A DNA stretch of 64,000 nt from Lumnitzera littorea (lineage: Eukaryota > Streptophyta > Magnoliopsida > Myrtales > Combretaceae), in assembly GCA_024138015.1 (NCBI GenBank), contig JAMXBB010000003.1, forward strand, positions 70,838,468 to 70,902,467, given 5' to 3'. The notes under the pieces were generated by a model. That model was not told the origin of the DNA. It ran no database searches and saw only the letters and a program-made list of their open reading frames with translations. The position numbers and the translations under genes were made by a program. Below, in pieces: positions 35,507-47,400 of the stretch; the stretch's first letter is position 1, and every line of letters begins with the position of its first letter.

Positions 35507-38500
35507 TGTAAGGCCTAAATGTAAGCTCCGTAACTATAGGATCAGGCTTAATACGTAAAGTTTAGAATGATTAGCTAAAGGATCCGATCGAGCCTAAATT
35601 ATAAAATAAAGTTAGAAATATTAATAAAATTGATTTTGTAAGTTTGAATTTAAGAAAATAAATAATAAAATAAAAGAATATAAAATTTCCAAATTTTAAG
35701 TATATTACCCATTATTTATTGAAAATACATGAAATGTATTCCGATAACTAACGAATCATTAGAAATAAATTATATACACACTAAAAATCATAAAATAACT
35801 TAAATAATAATTAGGAGTATTTATTTATACTATATATGTATTTACATGTAGGCAGAAATATGCATAATTACTTAAAATACGCGAAATAGGCTAAAATAAT
35901 ATTAAATAATTAAGGAAAATGCATGAATAATTGAGAAAAAATAAAGAAAATTATAGAAAAATAAGGAAATATCCAAAAGTGGGGCATGACAATATGGAAT
36001 TGAAAAAATAAAAGCAACCAATTAAATTGCAACAAATAAAAAGTGAGAAAAAATAAAAGAGATAAGGCAAATGTCACCTTAATTTAATGCACAAAAAATC
36101 CCCAATACCTCTATAAATACCCAAAAAATTTTAGAAGCTCATTTGGTCAGTTAGGAGAGTAGAAAAATTAGAAAGAACCGAAAATTTTAGGTTTAGAGTT
36201 TAATTGTAAAAAATTAGAAAAATTTGTACAATTAAAGCTTTAGAAGGGAACCACTACCCAACGACATCCTAAGAGTGGACGGTCACCACCACCACACGAT
36301 GGTGGCAGCACCCAAGCTAGCCGACATGGCCTTGGTGGCTCTAATTCCAGTGAGTCCAATCTTCCTATCGATTTTACCTATTTTTTCAAAAATACTAAAT
36401 ATGCTTAAAAAATTATAAAATTTGGTATTCTGAAATATTTTTGTATGTAGTTTTTATGAAAAATATTATTTTGATGAAAATACGTCTCGTGATATATAGT
36501 GCTTAAGAAATTATACAAAACTAAGTATGTTTCGAAATAAAAAATAAATAGACTTAAGAGTGTAGTTTTGGATTCAAAATTTTTATATAGACTACTTAGG
36601 GGTTATATAATAATGTTATGAAACACTTTTTCAAAAATTAATTTTTTAATTTTTAGATAATTTTTAGGTTTTAAAATAATGCATAAATGGGTAATTTAGG
36701 GCTAGTTAGGTAATTAAATAAATAATTACTGATTTAGTGAATAATTATATGTTTTAGGATTTATAAAGCTAATAAAGTATGATACTTGTAGCATTTAAAA
36801 CGATAGCTATAATTATTAGAGTGTTATATAGTGTATATGTAATAAGTAAAAATGGTATATTTTAAGTTAATTTTATAAATTAAGATAATCATGAGTAAAA
36901 TCTAATCTGGGATGAATTTAGATATTATGAAATATTAATTGATATTGAGAGATGATATTTGAAGTAATAGGACTATTAAATATGTATATTATGTACATAA
37001 TAGGTAATAATACATAATATACAAAATTAGAAATATAATAAATAGAAAATATTAGAATAAAAATTGATAATATGATAATAATAAAATTATATAATAAATT
37101 TGGTAGGAAACTTAAATTATAGTAATTATATGAAAAACGTAAAATTTTCTCACATCGGAAGTAAATTCGGTAGTTAAATTAGGATTAAGATATATTGTAT
37201 GGACTAAAACATTAGTTAGGAACTAAAAATGATATTTATGATAACAAAAATAATGTGATTAATTTTGTATTATGGATCGAAATGATTTTTTTTTTTGTTT
37301 ACGTATAAAATCTATAATTGAACACCAAGTTAAAAATCTAATTTAGAAACCGATTAGGAAATTAAATTAGAACCCAATTGAAAATTTGGAATCATTATAA
37401 AAGACTTAAAAACTTAAATAAATAGATATACTAAACCTTAAACAAAAGATAATAATAAGAGTTATAGGATAAAACCAATCTATAATAGTTATGTAAAAAA
37501 CTGAAACAATATTTATATTATAGGGATTTTTTGCAATGGCCAGTACGAGACGCACCTCAAGTGAGCAAGTGAGAAGTCTAGGTAAGTTGAGATTAATATA
37601 TTACTGTATTTCGGATACTAATTTGTAGTACTCAGAGGCTTAAAATTGTACTTGATTGTACTTGTTAGATAATTAACTATGCGCATATACTTGTTTTGAA
37701 CTAATAATATAATGCTAATGTACTGCTTTAACTTGTATTATATGCGTTATATAAAATGATTAATCACCCTAAAATGGACTTAACCAAATATTTAACTCAT
37801 AAATCTAAACTGGACCTACATAGCAACCCATTAAGAGAACATTAGAATTCTTCAACCAAATACAAACCCCTTCAAAAGGGATAGTGTTAGATGGTTTAAT
37901 TAATCTCTTTTTTCATCCTTAGTCAAACTAAATAACAGATAAAGAGGTCACAATAAAGGTGAAGTTAATAGTTCGAAAATAGTCACGGGATAAGCAATGT
38001 CTCCATTGTACAAACTTAAGTTTGGTTGTGAGTTTTGTATTAACGAAAATTCCTTTATCTAGATTAGAGCGAATGCAATTTCTCTAATCTCACAACGAGC
38101 CAGACAACATCGTGTGATGACATTTGCTTGAGCATGCATTACACTTAATAATTTAATTAATAATTCTGTTTGTGTTTACTATATGGTTTTAAGTTTCCGT
38201 CCCAACTTACTAAGTTGTGATTGCTCACCTCCTTATAGACTTTATCACGAGAATACATTTACCTTAAAATTAGTAATTACGAGATCTTGAAGAGTGAAAA
38301 TATAAACTGAAAACTGGATATACCCTCAAGTACATATTATTCTTTAAAGTTTTTAGTATTAATTTACAAATTACTTAAATAGATTAAGATTAAATTACTA
38401 AATCTTATAAAAATATTCAGATTATTTCAATATAAGTATGTCTTTCTTCAGTTCATAAGTATATAACATACTTAAATTATAAACTGTTTATTTCAAAACG

Positions 38501-38619
38501 AGTTAATCGTAGATATCTTATATAAATCAAATCGAAAATAACGACCGTAAAATCAACTTCTATATTAAAATGGTTTATACGACATGACTGTTACAACTCT
38601 ACCAAATCGAAACATAACA
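35507..38619 (+). mobile_element. 3.1-kb solo LTR, TSD CCTCC
   Basis: It starts TGTAAGGCCTAAATG and ends ...AACATAACA. Perfect 5-bp repeats CCTCC flank it at 35,502-35,506 and 38,620-38,624. It interrupts the chromovirus RT between the DELLNELGG and TIFSKMDL blocks, so both junctions are fixed by coding sequence. There is no internal coding capacity. A TATAAATA box is at 36,112-36,119, about 600 bases from the left end. The TGTAAGGCC start resembles LTRs of Tekay/Del-type chromoviruses; the assignment is inference. Confidence 0.88.
36112..36119 (+). promoter_or_regulatory. Solo-LTR TATA box
   Basis: TATAAATA in CCTCTATAAATACCC, a typical LTR core-promoter context. Activity is unknown. Confidence 0.5.
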
Positions 38620-38990
38620 CCTCCTAATTCATTCAACAACTCATCAATAGTGAGAATAGGTAAAGAAAATGCACTCATGCTAGGCCTAATAACTTTCGAA
38701 TCCAATATTTCTTAAATAAGTTTTTTAATTTCTACTTTTTGAAAGTAAGGATATCAGTATGGTCTTAAATCAACAACTTGCTTGTCATCTTTTTAAGTGA
38801 TGAACTTGCTTGTCATCTTTGTAAGTGATGGTGTACTGAAGTCAGTGGTGTCAACAATGACAGTAACAAAAACATTCTCAAATCTGCCCAATAAATTTTC
38901 AATAGATTTATTGCTGGTAGTATACATGGAAGAGCCATTTTTCTAAGCCAATAAGTGAAACAAGCATGCTACATTATTGGACTATACGAA
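38620..38990 (-). mobile_element. Chromovirus RT N-part
   Basis: The minus strand reads LLDRFENVFV, then YFQKVEIKKLI.EILDSKVI, RPSMSAFSLP and ILTIDELLNELGG. The block normally between S-P and I-P-T-I-D-E-L-L-D-E-L (LVKKKDGSWR...DYRALN) is deleted. It continues on the other side of the solo LTR. Confidence 0.78.
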
Positions 38991-39826
38991 TTTCCTTAAT
39001 TTTTTTATATTTAATATATTTGATTTGAATATTCGATATTCCCTGCGACTTTAGACATTTCCCATTGACTTGAAAAGTCATTGTTAGAAATGAATAATCA
39101 AATGCAACCAGTTCCAAAGAGGTTAGCCATTGAATTCCCTTATGAATCTGGAAAACAAAAAAATCCAACCAAAAAAAAAAAAAAAAAAAAAGAAATCTTC
39201 TTGGCAAGCCCTCCAAGGTTGTTTCACAACGTAACCGTCTACAGGTTATCGCTCTCTGCATTGGTCTCTTAACAACACAAACAAGAGATGGAAGAGAATA
39301 CAATATTACCATAAAGGAAGACAAGCATCTCAACTGACGAGCTCATTTAACACGCCTTGACTAGATTAACCAAAGCTGGAGCTTTTATTCTCAAGTACAA
39401 ACCTATAACATCCGCCTGTTTAGGCGTGGAGCTTGGAGAACTGGGTAAATACATAAATGATAATCTAACAAATGGAAACTAAGGCGATCAATAAGATCGG
39501 AACCCAGTGATTGTTTGCCTTTAAGATTAAATCAGAGGGGAAGACCTGACCATACAGAACCAGCAAATGGCAAGATGACGCTTTGCCTATATTTGGTATC
39601 TTGAATTTACAAATTCTGCCACCTTCACTGTACAACCGCTCTAACAATCTCCAATCTAAGGACTAGTGATGCGCAATCATGCTCTCCTATTATATACTGT
39701 CGATTGAGAGAGCTGGCGTTTTCAACCCTCTTCAGCATAGAGCTAACTGTTCACCTTTTTTTCACTGTACACTGGGATGCGCTTTTCTGGCCCACATGCT
39801 GACAATAAATAATTAAAATTATAATC
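38991..39826 (-). other. 3' flank and probable 3' UTR of the glutamate synthase gene
   Basis: No protein is supported. The sequence just below the stop at 39,827 should be 3' UTR. An A run lies on the plus strand at about 39,171-39,191, so the minus-strand transcript, if it extended so far, would carry a U run. Frames crossing it are Phe/Lys runs without meaning. Confidence 0.5.
39384..39389 (-). promoter_or_regulatory. Candidate poly(A) signal
   Basis: AATAAA on the minus strand about 440 bases after the stop codon. Plant signals are loose, so this is only the best-looking candidate. Confidence 0.3.
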
Positions 39827-42800
39827 CTAAGCTGACTGCAAAGTCACTTCTCCAGTAGCTGTTCTCTCGTAATCAGCACAAGCCTCTGGTGTGTCTTCCT
39901 CACTAGGAGGAACAAGCTGCCAGAAGAGTGGTAGATACTTGTCCCACTCGTAAAGAATTTCAGAGCCTTTGCTGCTCCCAGTTTTCTCCTAAATCACAAG
40001 TGAGAATAACTCAGTAACAATAACTTAAATAGATGAACCCGCAAAAGTTACAAGGGATAAGTAAAAAAAAATTTTGTAGCATACTACACCAACCAGCTTT
40101 GAAATTGGGAGTCCAGTTTATTGGACCAGAAACTATATTGGTGGGGCCTCTCAACTAATTAGACAACAAGATTAAACCTATCTATCATCAAGCATATTGA
40201 TATTTCACTGCTGGTCAATTGACTAGGCAATTCAACAGAGAGCATGCTTTGATCTCTTACTTCATAATGTCTCTACATGAAACATTCAAGAAGCATGTCT
40301 ACTCTCGATGAATAGCCCTCATTGGTTTACATCCTGGCCTTCCAAACCCAGGTAACAGCCCTGTTGACTTTTCGTAACAAGATACCTTAAGGGCCACCTG
40401 TTTTTCTTTTTATGTTTAATTGACTCTGAATAAGAGTACATCCTGAGTTACTACTTTAGCTTTTCTCTAATATCCGATCATATGGTAACTAACTATATGT
40501 CAAATGAGAAGTTCTCAAAAACGCATTTATTAAAGGAGTGCACTTGAAACAGCATGTGAAGAATCAATTTCCACAAATAAAATTCCAAGCAGAATTTAGA
40601 GTATTATGATACTTATATATGGATAATCTAAATGCTCATCATTCTTGAATGAGAGATCAAATTAGTAAATGTAGCCAAAAAAATAGAATTGAGAGTAACT
40701 TATTTCTACAAACAATTTAAGATCTAATTATCTAAAAGCACAAGATAGATCACATGTTCTCTCATTGAGGATTATAAAATCATCTTAATAGATCAAATAA
40801 ACCAACCTTTAACATGCACTTACTTATTTTCATTTTAGAAAGAATAATTTCACAATGATGCTCATTTTCCAGTAAGTCAGAATGATCTCTTTTGACATGT
40901 CAAGTGGCAATTCCTATACATGCACCAAATTATTGAATGGTTTCGCCAGTCCTCAAGTTTAGAAAATTCAGGTCCATCAATGTTGGAATACATAGCATCA
41001 TAAATAGGATTAACTGGTGTGCTTAAGCATGATAGTTAAGAACAATAGAAAAATACGCTGTATGTGAAAAAATAAAGGAACACAAGCAAGTTTAATTAAC
41101 TTACAACATGGGCCTCGATAAGGCTCTTTAGCTGCATCTGACCCACTGGTGCAGTTACTCTTTGGATCTTCACTATCTCTCTATTTACCTGTATAGATAA
41201 CTTGTTAGACATCAGTTCTTTCTAACAAAGCTTTCATATTATCATACAAAACACATTAATGCCAATTCAAAGGAGGTTATCTTTCTTATATGACTCTAAT
41301 GAATTATCAGCAAACAAGAATTGGCATGAGAGCTGAAAATGCAAAGGTCCTCAATAAAAAGCATTTTCAAAATTGAAATAATGTGCAATATAAGATTATT
41401 CAAAAGTACAGTGGAGATAAGATGTAATTACAGTTTCCCAAAGCTCTTGATAAATTTTTAAACTAGTGAGTATTGAGATAGATCTAATGAGGGAAAAAAA
41501 AACACACAAACAAACAACTTAACCAACGAAATGACAAACAAAGCTCACCAGGAAAGTATTACAAAGAGAATTCAAAGTTCATATTAGCTAAAATGCACTA
41601 GCACTGCAAATTTCATGAGTTCAGGGGCTTAAGTTTATTCCCAATTAGAGAGCCATATGCATTTCAACTGCAGGAAAAGAATTGAAGGATGTTCTACAAA
41701 CAAACCTTGGGTAACAGAGTATCATCCTCATCAAGAATATATGACAAACCCCCTGTCATTCCAGCAGCCACATTTCGACCAACTCTGTCAAGTAAAATCA
41801 CATTATTATGCTCCTCCCTTCCAATTATTATCTAACAAAATAGAAAACTACTCACTTTCCAAGCACAACCACACAGCCTCCAGTCATGTATTCACAGCAA
41901 TGGTCTCCAGTACCTTCTACAACAGCTTGAGCAAGAGAATTTCTCACGGCAAATCTCTCCCCAGCTTTTCCTCTGACAAAAATCTGACCACCGGTAGCTC
42001 CATACAAGCAAGTATTACCTACTATGGTGGCATCTTCGGGGCAAAAACCAACATCGTTAACAGGTGTCACAACCAACTCTCCACCAGCCATACCCTACAA
42101 AAGAATTAGATGATAATACCATCCACCAGGTTACCGAAAATTACATGCCAGAAAGACGTAAGATTTCATAAGATCAATTTGATTATGCCATCTTACATTC
42201 TGTTTGATAAGCATTTAGAAAAAAACTGCCCCCACTAAATCAAACCGTTTCTTTTTCACTAACCAAGATGAGCTTAAGCCTGGTAATTTTGATTCAGATA
42301 AGTCATGAGTTAAATCAAGCAATTTATATTACATCATGCTAAACACCTGCATCATATACAATATTTATTCATAATTCCTTCCTCTTTCTGAAATAGGTGA
42401 AAATGGAGGACAAATTGAGCCCATGTCATCTAACTTGTCTTGTGCAGCTCGTACCACATGACTGCTAATCCATTGCTTCTCACATTTTCCTCATTTCATG
42501 TACGCAAGCTTATTCCCACCAAGCAGAAGTGTTAAAAATAAAAAATAAAATTCCACTCCAATCCATTAGAAAAATATTGATTCTGGCAAGAAAATCATTG
42601 CATCAACCTCCATGATCTAAAAAACCAAAAAAAAAGAAGAAAAAAACATAAAGATGAAGTTAAAGTTGAAAAGTTTTGAGTTCTTGAATGGATTTTGACT
42701 GAATTGACTTCACTCAGCTAGTTATAACATTAGTTACACTAAAATGATGGTTATACTGAAATTCATGTCTGAATGCAACTAAGAGTTTAGCATTGTTTTT

Positions 42801-44429
42801 TATTTTGGTTGATAACACAGAAGAAGCTCCAGAAAAGAAACGTCATAATTACCTTTCCCACATAATCATTGGCCTCTCCCACTAGCCGAATGTTCATTCC
42901 AGGTGTTAGAAAACAGGCAAACGACTGGCCAGCACTCCCCTCATAACTGAGAGAAAAATAGAGAGTATTTAGAAGAAAATAGTCATTTCTTTAGTGCATA
43001 GTGACATAACATCTCCAAACCAGATCTTACGTGATGTTCAATTGACCAGCAAAGCCTGTGTCACCATATTTCTTAGCAACCACACCGGCTATACGTCCAC
43101 ATACAGCACGATCCACATTGTATATTTTGAAGGTTTTATTGACCACCTTCTCATTCTCAATTGCATCTGCTATCTGGAGAGAAAAACAAAGGGCTATTAA
43201 GGTGAGAATGCAGCCCTACGTATCCCTACCTACAGAACTAGATAAAAGATCATTTTTAGATGCCATGACCAGTAAAAGAACACTCTCAATGCTGATGCTG
43301 CCAAATGGCTATGATGACGAACATTTACCATAACTACTAATCCATGTAATGGTATGATGAAAAAGTAATCAGTTTGTCCATCTAAAGTCCAAGTCAAACT
43401 AGAATACTTTTCCATTTGCTTCTCTGTGGATTCACGGTCCAAAGGTAGCTAACCAGGCCAATGGCTACAGGTTAGTGTTTCTATGAAACAAAGAACCTAA
43501 TTGTCAAAAAGCATTGGTTTTAGATTACCCTGGCCACTGATTGATCAAATGTTTCAAGCACAAGGTAATTTAACTGCCATTCATATATTCATAAAACAGT
43601 GAGCAAATATGCTATTCCTCTTCATTATTAGAACCCTTTGAACAAAAAGCTTCACAGAAAGTGTGCAGAACGAACCATATCTACATATGCATATGAAAAA
43701 TAAGTAATGCCATACCAGCGCATGGATCTGAGCCTACTCGCTAAACCACAACAAAGAAGGTTCCAATTGTTCAAACCTATGAACTCTCAATTGTTTCATG
43801 GGTAAGAATTTATTTGGTGTTGTAAGTTCAAAATTATTTGAACAAGCAACTTGTTTAGCAATGTTCTAAATAGAATCTTAAATCACAAAGGATTGATTGT
43901 TTTTTGCTTGTATAAAATATATTGGATGAAATTAGAAAATAGTCTCCTTACATAGAATATATCAGGCATGAACAGGGGAAAATGATCGTACATATTCATA
44001 TATCCCCTTAATTAAGTGGCACAAGTTGCCAGAGCTAACCATCGGAAAAAGAAAATATTACAAAAGATTGATCTCATTAACCAAAATAATACATCTTAAT
44101 ATTAGATGACACCTACCACTGGATCTGCCAATATAACATCATCCAGAACAGGACCATTTGAATGAACTTCGTGATTTCTAATTTCAGTACTGCTCCATTT
44201 TGGTAATCCAACACTCTGACATTTCAAAAGCTCATAAGATAAAAGAAACAATGAGATATATGTAGAGAGAGAATTTTTGGTGCGAGTTTCAAGTACATAC
44301 AGAGAGAAGATAACTCATATTAAGATGCTGAGTCTTCACTAGTGAGATATCTCGTGGTTTTAACAATTCTGTCCTCCCAATCACATCATCTAATTTTTCA
44401 TAGCCCAACTGTGCCAACATTCCTCTGAC
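39827..44429 (-). CDS. GLU1: Fd-GOGAT exons for the C-terminal beta-helix domain
   Basis: Eight exons encode residues 724-1,065 of the visible part: GMLAQLGYEKLDDVIGRTE, LLKPRDISLVKTQHL, NGPVLDDVILADP, DRAVCGRIAGVVAKKYG, GSAGQSFACFLTPGMN, the GKGMAGGELVVTPV and NTCLYGATGGQIFVRGKAGE repeats (Gly-rich GXGXG helix), EGTGDHCCEYMTGGCVVVLG, RNVAAGMTGGLSYILDEDD, then REIVKIQRVTAPVGQMQLK, YLPLFWQLVPPSEED and stop TAG at 39,827-39,829. The domain is structural and packs between the two active-site halves. Most introns here are short (about 70-250 bp), except several of about 0.5-1.1 kb. Confidence 0.94.
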
Positions 44430-47400
44430 CTGGAGAAATAACATAAAGTTACTCTAGATACTAGGATATAAAATGGCATCAAATTAGAAGGGAAATGTTG
44501 CAGAGGCATCACACTTTAGAATGATTTTACACTGCTCACAGAAGGCTAATGAACAACAACCTGAGATTAAAGGGCATGACCTTGGACTCATATAAAAGGG
44601 GAGAAATAAGAAGGGTGGGGGAACCATTTGATTACCTCCTCGGCTACGTAGAGAAAGAAGTTGACAAGATCACCAGGCACACCAGGAAATCGAGCTCGTA
44701 GTTCTTCTCTCTGATGCCACCCCCCCCCCCCAAAAAAAAGAAAAAAAGAAAAAAGAGAAAGGAAAAGAATGAAAAGGGCTACCATAGTTATTTTTACAAG
44801 CCTCAGAATACAATACATTAATTTATTTCCCTTCATACCTGACTTGCAACACCAACTGGGCAGTTATTAGTGTGGCAAATGCGAGCCATAACACAGCCAG
44901 TGGCAATCATGGCCACAGATCCAAACCCATACTCATCAGCACCCATAATAGCTGCCATCAACACATCAACTCCACTTTTCAATCCACCATCAACCCGAAG
45001 GATAACCCTTTCTCTGAGTCCATTTTCAATAAGTGTCTGTAGATAATATTTTCAAAAACCAGTAAAATAGAATTATTTAACAATGAAACCAGCAATCTAA
45101 ATTTGAATAGTCAATCCCAATAAAAAACCTGATGTGTTTCAGTGAGACCAAGTTCCCAGGGACCTCCAGCATGCTTGATAGAACTTATAGGGCTTGCTCC
45201 AGTTCCTCCGTCATGCCCAGATATCTGCTCAAACAAAGACATGAGTCAAATGCTTTGCTAATTGCTTCAAAACATATAAGCAGAAAAGAATTTGATTGGC
45301 CCAATGAAATAAATGCTGACACAGCTCCCTCCATACAAGAGGTTGTTCTGCAATGAAGCAGATTGGATCAGCATGCTTTTATGAGAAAGAAACTGGTTTG
45401 TTTATCGTAGATATATACTCATTAGAGAAACCTATACTCTGGCTATGAAGAATTCTGTTTTGCTCTATCAAAAATTAAAGGTCAAATAGTCAAATTTCAA
45501 AAGGTTTCATATCTTCATTGTTTAAGCATGTCACGTGAGGACAGTAATGTAACATGAAAGACAAGATGCCAAACATAGCAACTGCTCCTGATCCACTTGA
45601 GAATAGAAAAGGCATCATAGAGAGTTGAATCAGAAGATGCTAAATCGGGACATATCTTGCAAGAAGAGGATGCAACTGCAGGAGATAGAACATCAAGGCA
45701 TCTACTGCATATTTAAGATGTGATGGTTACAATGGAAAACCCCCATTGGGGATCTGACAATGCCACACTGATGATTAAAAATGAAAAATCTTTCTAGAGA
45801 CCCAAGACTTTGATTCTTGCAAAAAACTCTGCATACAATCTTTACAAAGTCTTAATGGTGTTTTCATTCAGTTTTGTGAGCACCAATTATTATTTAGAGG
45901 CATTCACAAAGAAGCACACCTATGCATTGTCTGAAGCATCCCAACAAAAAAATAACTAAATAAATAAATAAAATGATGATGATGGTGATAGTAATAATAA
46001 TGACTATTTATAGTAAGTTTAGAATGTAAACCAGAGTAGAAGTTAAGTTTCTTCAGATGTGGCACTGGCCAGCATTTGCATCCATCTGATAGTCTAATGA
46101 ATTAAACTCCTTTTGTTTGATAATATCAAATTAAATGTGGGCTTGTTATAAAGAGAATAGTCTTCTGTAAATTTTGGCTATTGCAAGAAAATAGTTGAAC
46201 ATTAATTGTATGAAGATGTACACAAATGTGTCATGGATTATCGTCTAGTGTGGAGCTAAATGTGCAATTAAAATTGCTTCATAAGCAGCTAGATATAATC
46301 TTTGACCAATTCTACACTTGCTTTTGATTACTCCAACCACTGCCAAATAGATATTTCCTGACTCAATCTCCTCATGTCCAAATGAATCTACTGGACATAG
46401 AAGACCATCGATGACCCATAGGCACCGGCAACACCATCACACCACTGCCAAAAAAATATATACTACTGCTTCTTAAATGTGTTCTTTCCCACATATAGTA
46501 GAGCCATCCAAACCTTTTATAGAGTGGATGCCTCTTCTAGTCAATCTCTATTTGATGGATCTGAAGAAGAATGCAGAATTTTTGTCACCCAACCTCAACC
46601 AAGTTTCTCTAGATTTCTGGCACAAAAAGAATTCCTTCGCCGCTCTCTTCAAATAATAATCCTCATACAATTTCCTTTCTCCATCCCAATCAGCAGCTAA
46701 TGAGGCTATTTGCAGCTTACTTCTCCTTAACGAGCCGATTAGCCTACTGCACTTGAGCTGTGATGTCATTGTAAGACTCACGATTGAGTTTCCTTATTCA
46801 AGTTTCAACATCTTGAGTTTAGACACCACTTGGAACATTGAAGTGCCTACAACATGAGATTTCCACACTTTTTCAACTACAGGGAGAAACTGTGAGCTTA
46901 TTTTCCAGAAGTCGAAGAACTTGAATGAAACTTTTCTTCGAGAATCACCAATATTCAAATGAACTACCAGCGGACAATGATCAGAGATCCTTAGAGATGA
47001 AACATGCACATCAATAGCTAGATAGGACTGGGTCCAAGGAAGGTTGATCGACACTCTATCCAATCGTCTAGCAAAGAGATTTGATTAGCTCCTGTTGGTC
47101 TAAGAGTTTTTGCCTCCTCCAACTCAACCTTGAAACAAAATTCATTGAAATGATCCATACCCCCAATTTCCTCAATTGACTGGCATTCATTAAATTCCCC
47201 AATAACCATCCGAGACTCTACAATAGACTCCTTTAAGAGAAGAAGGTTATTCCACAAGGACACCCTTTCTGCCACCATGTTTGCCGCATAGACAAGTGTA
47301 ACCCAACACCTAATACCTTCACTAAGGAGATGAAATTTGCACTATATGAATTAATTTTGTGAGCTGATAATATCTATTGACTAGATCATAAGATTCTACA

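Noticed and set aside
38974..39333. 119-codon minus-strand frame crossing an A/T run
   Set aside because: It spans the 3' flank of GOGAT and chromovirus debris, with a Phe run from the homopolymer and no domain.
41657..43333. Plus-strand frames of 150, 68 and 91 codons
   Set aside because: They are antisense shadows of GOGAT exons at 41,706-41,784, 41,856-42,094 and 43,031-43,173.
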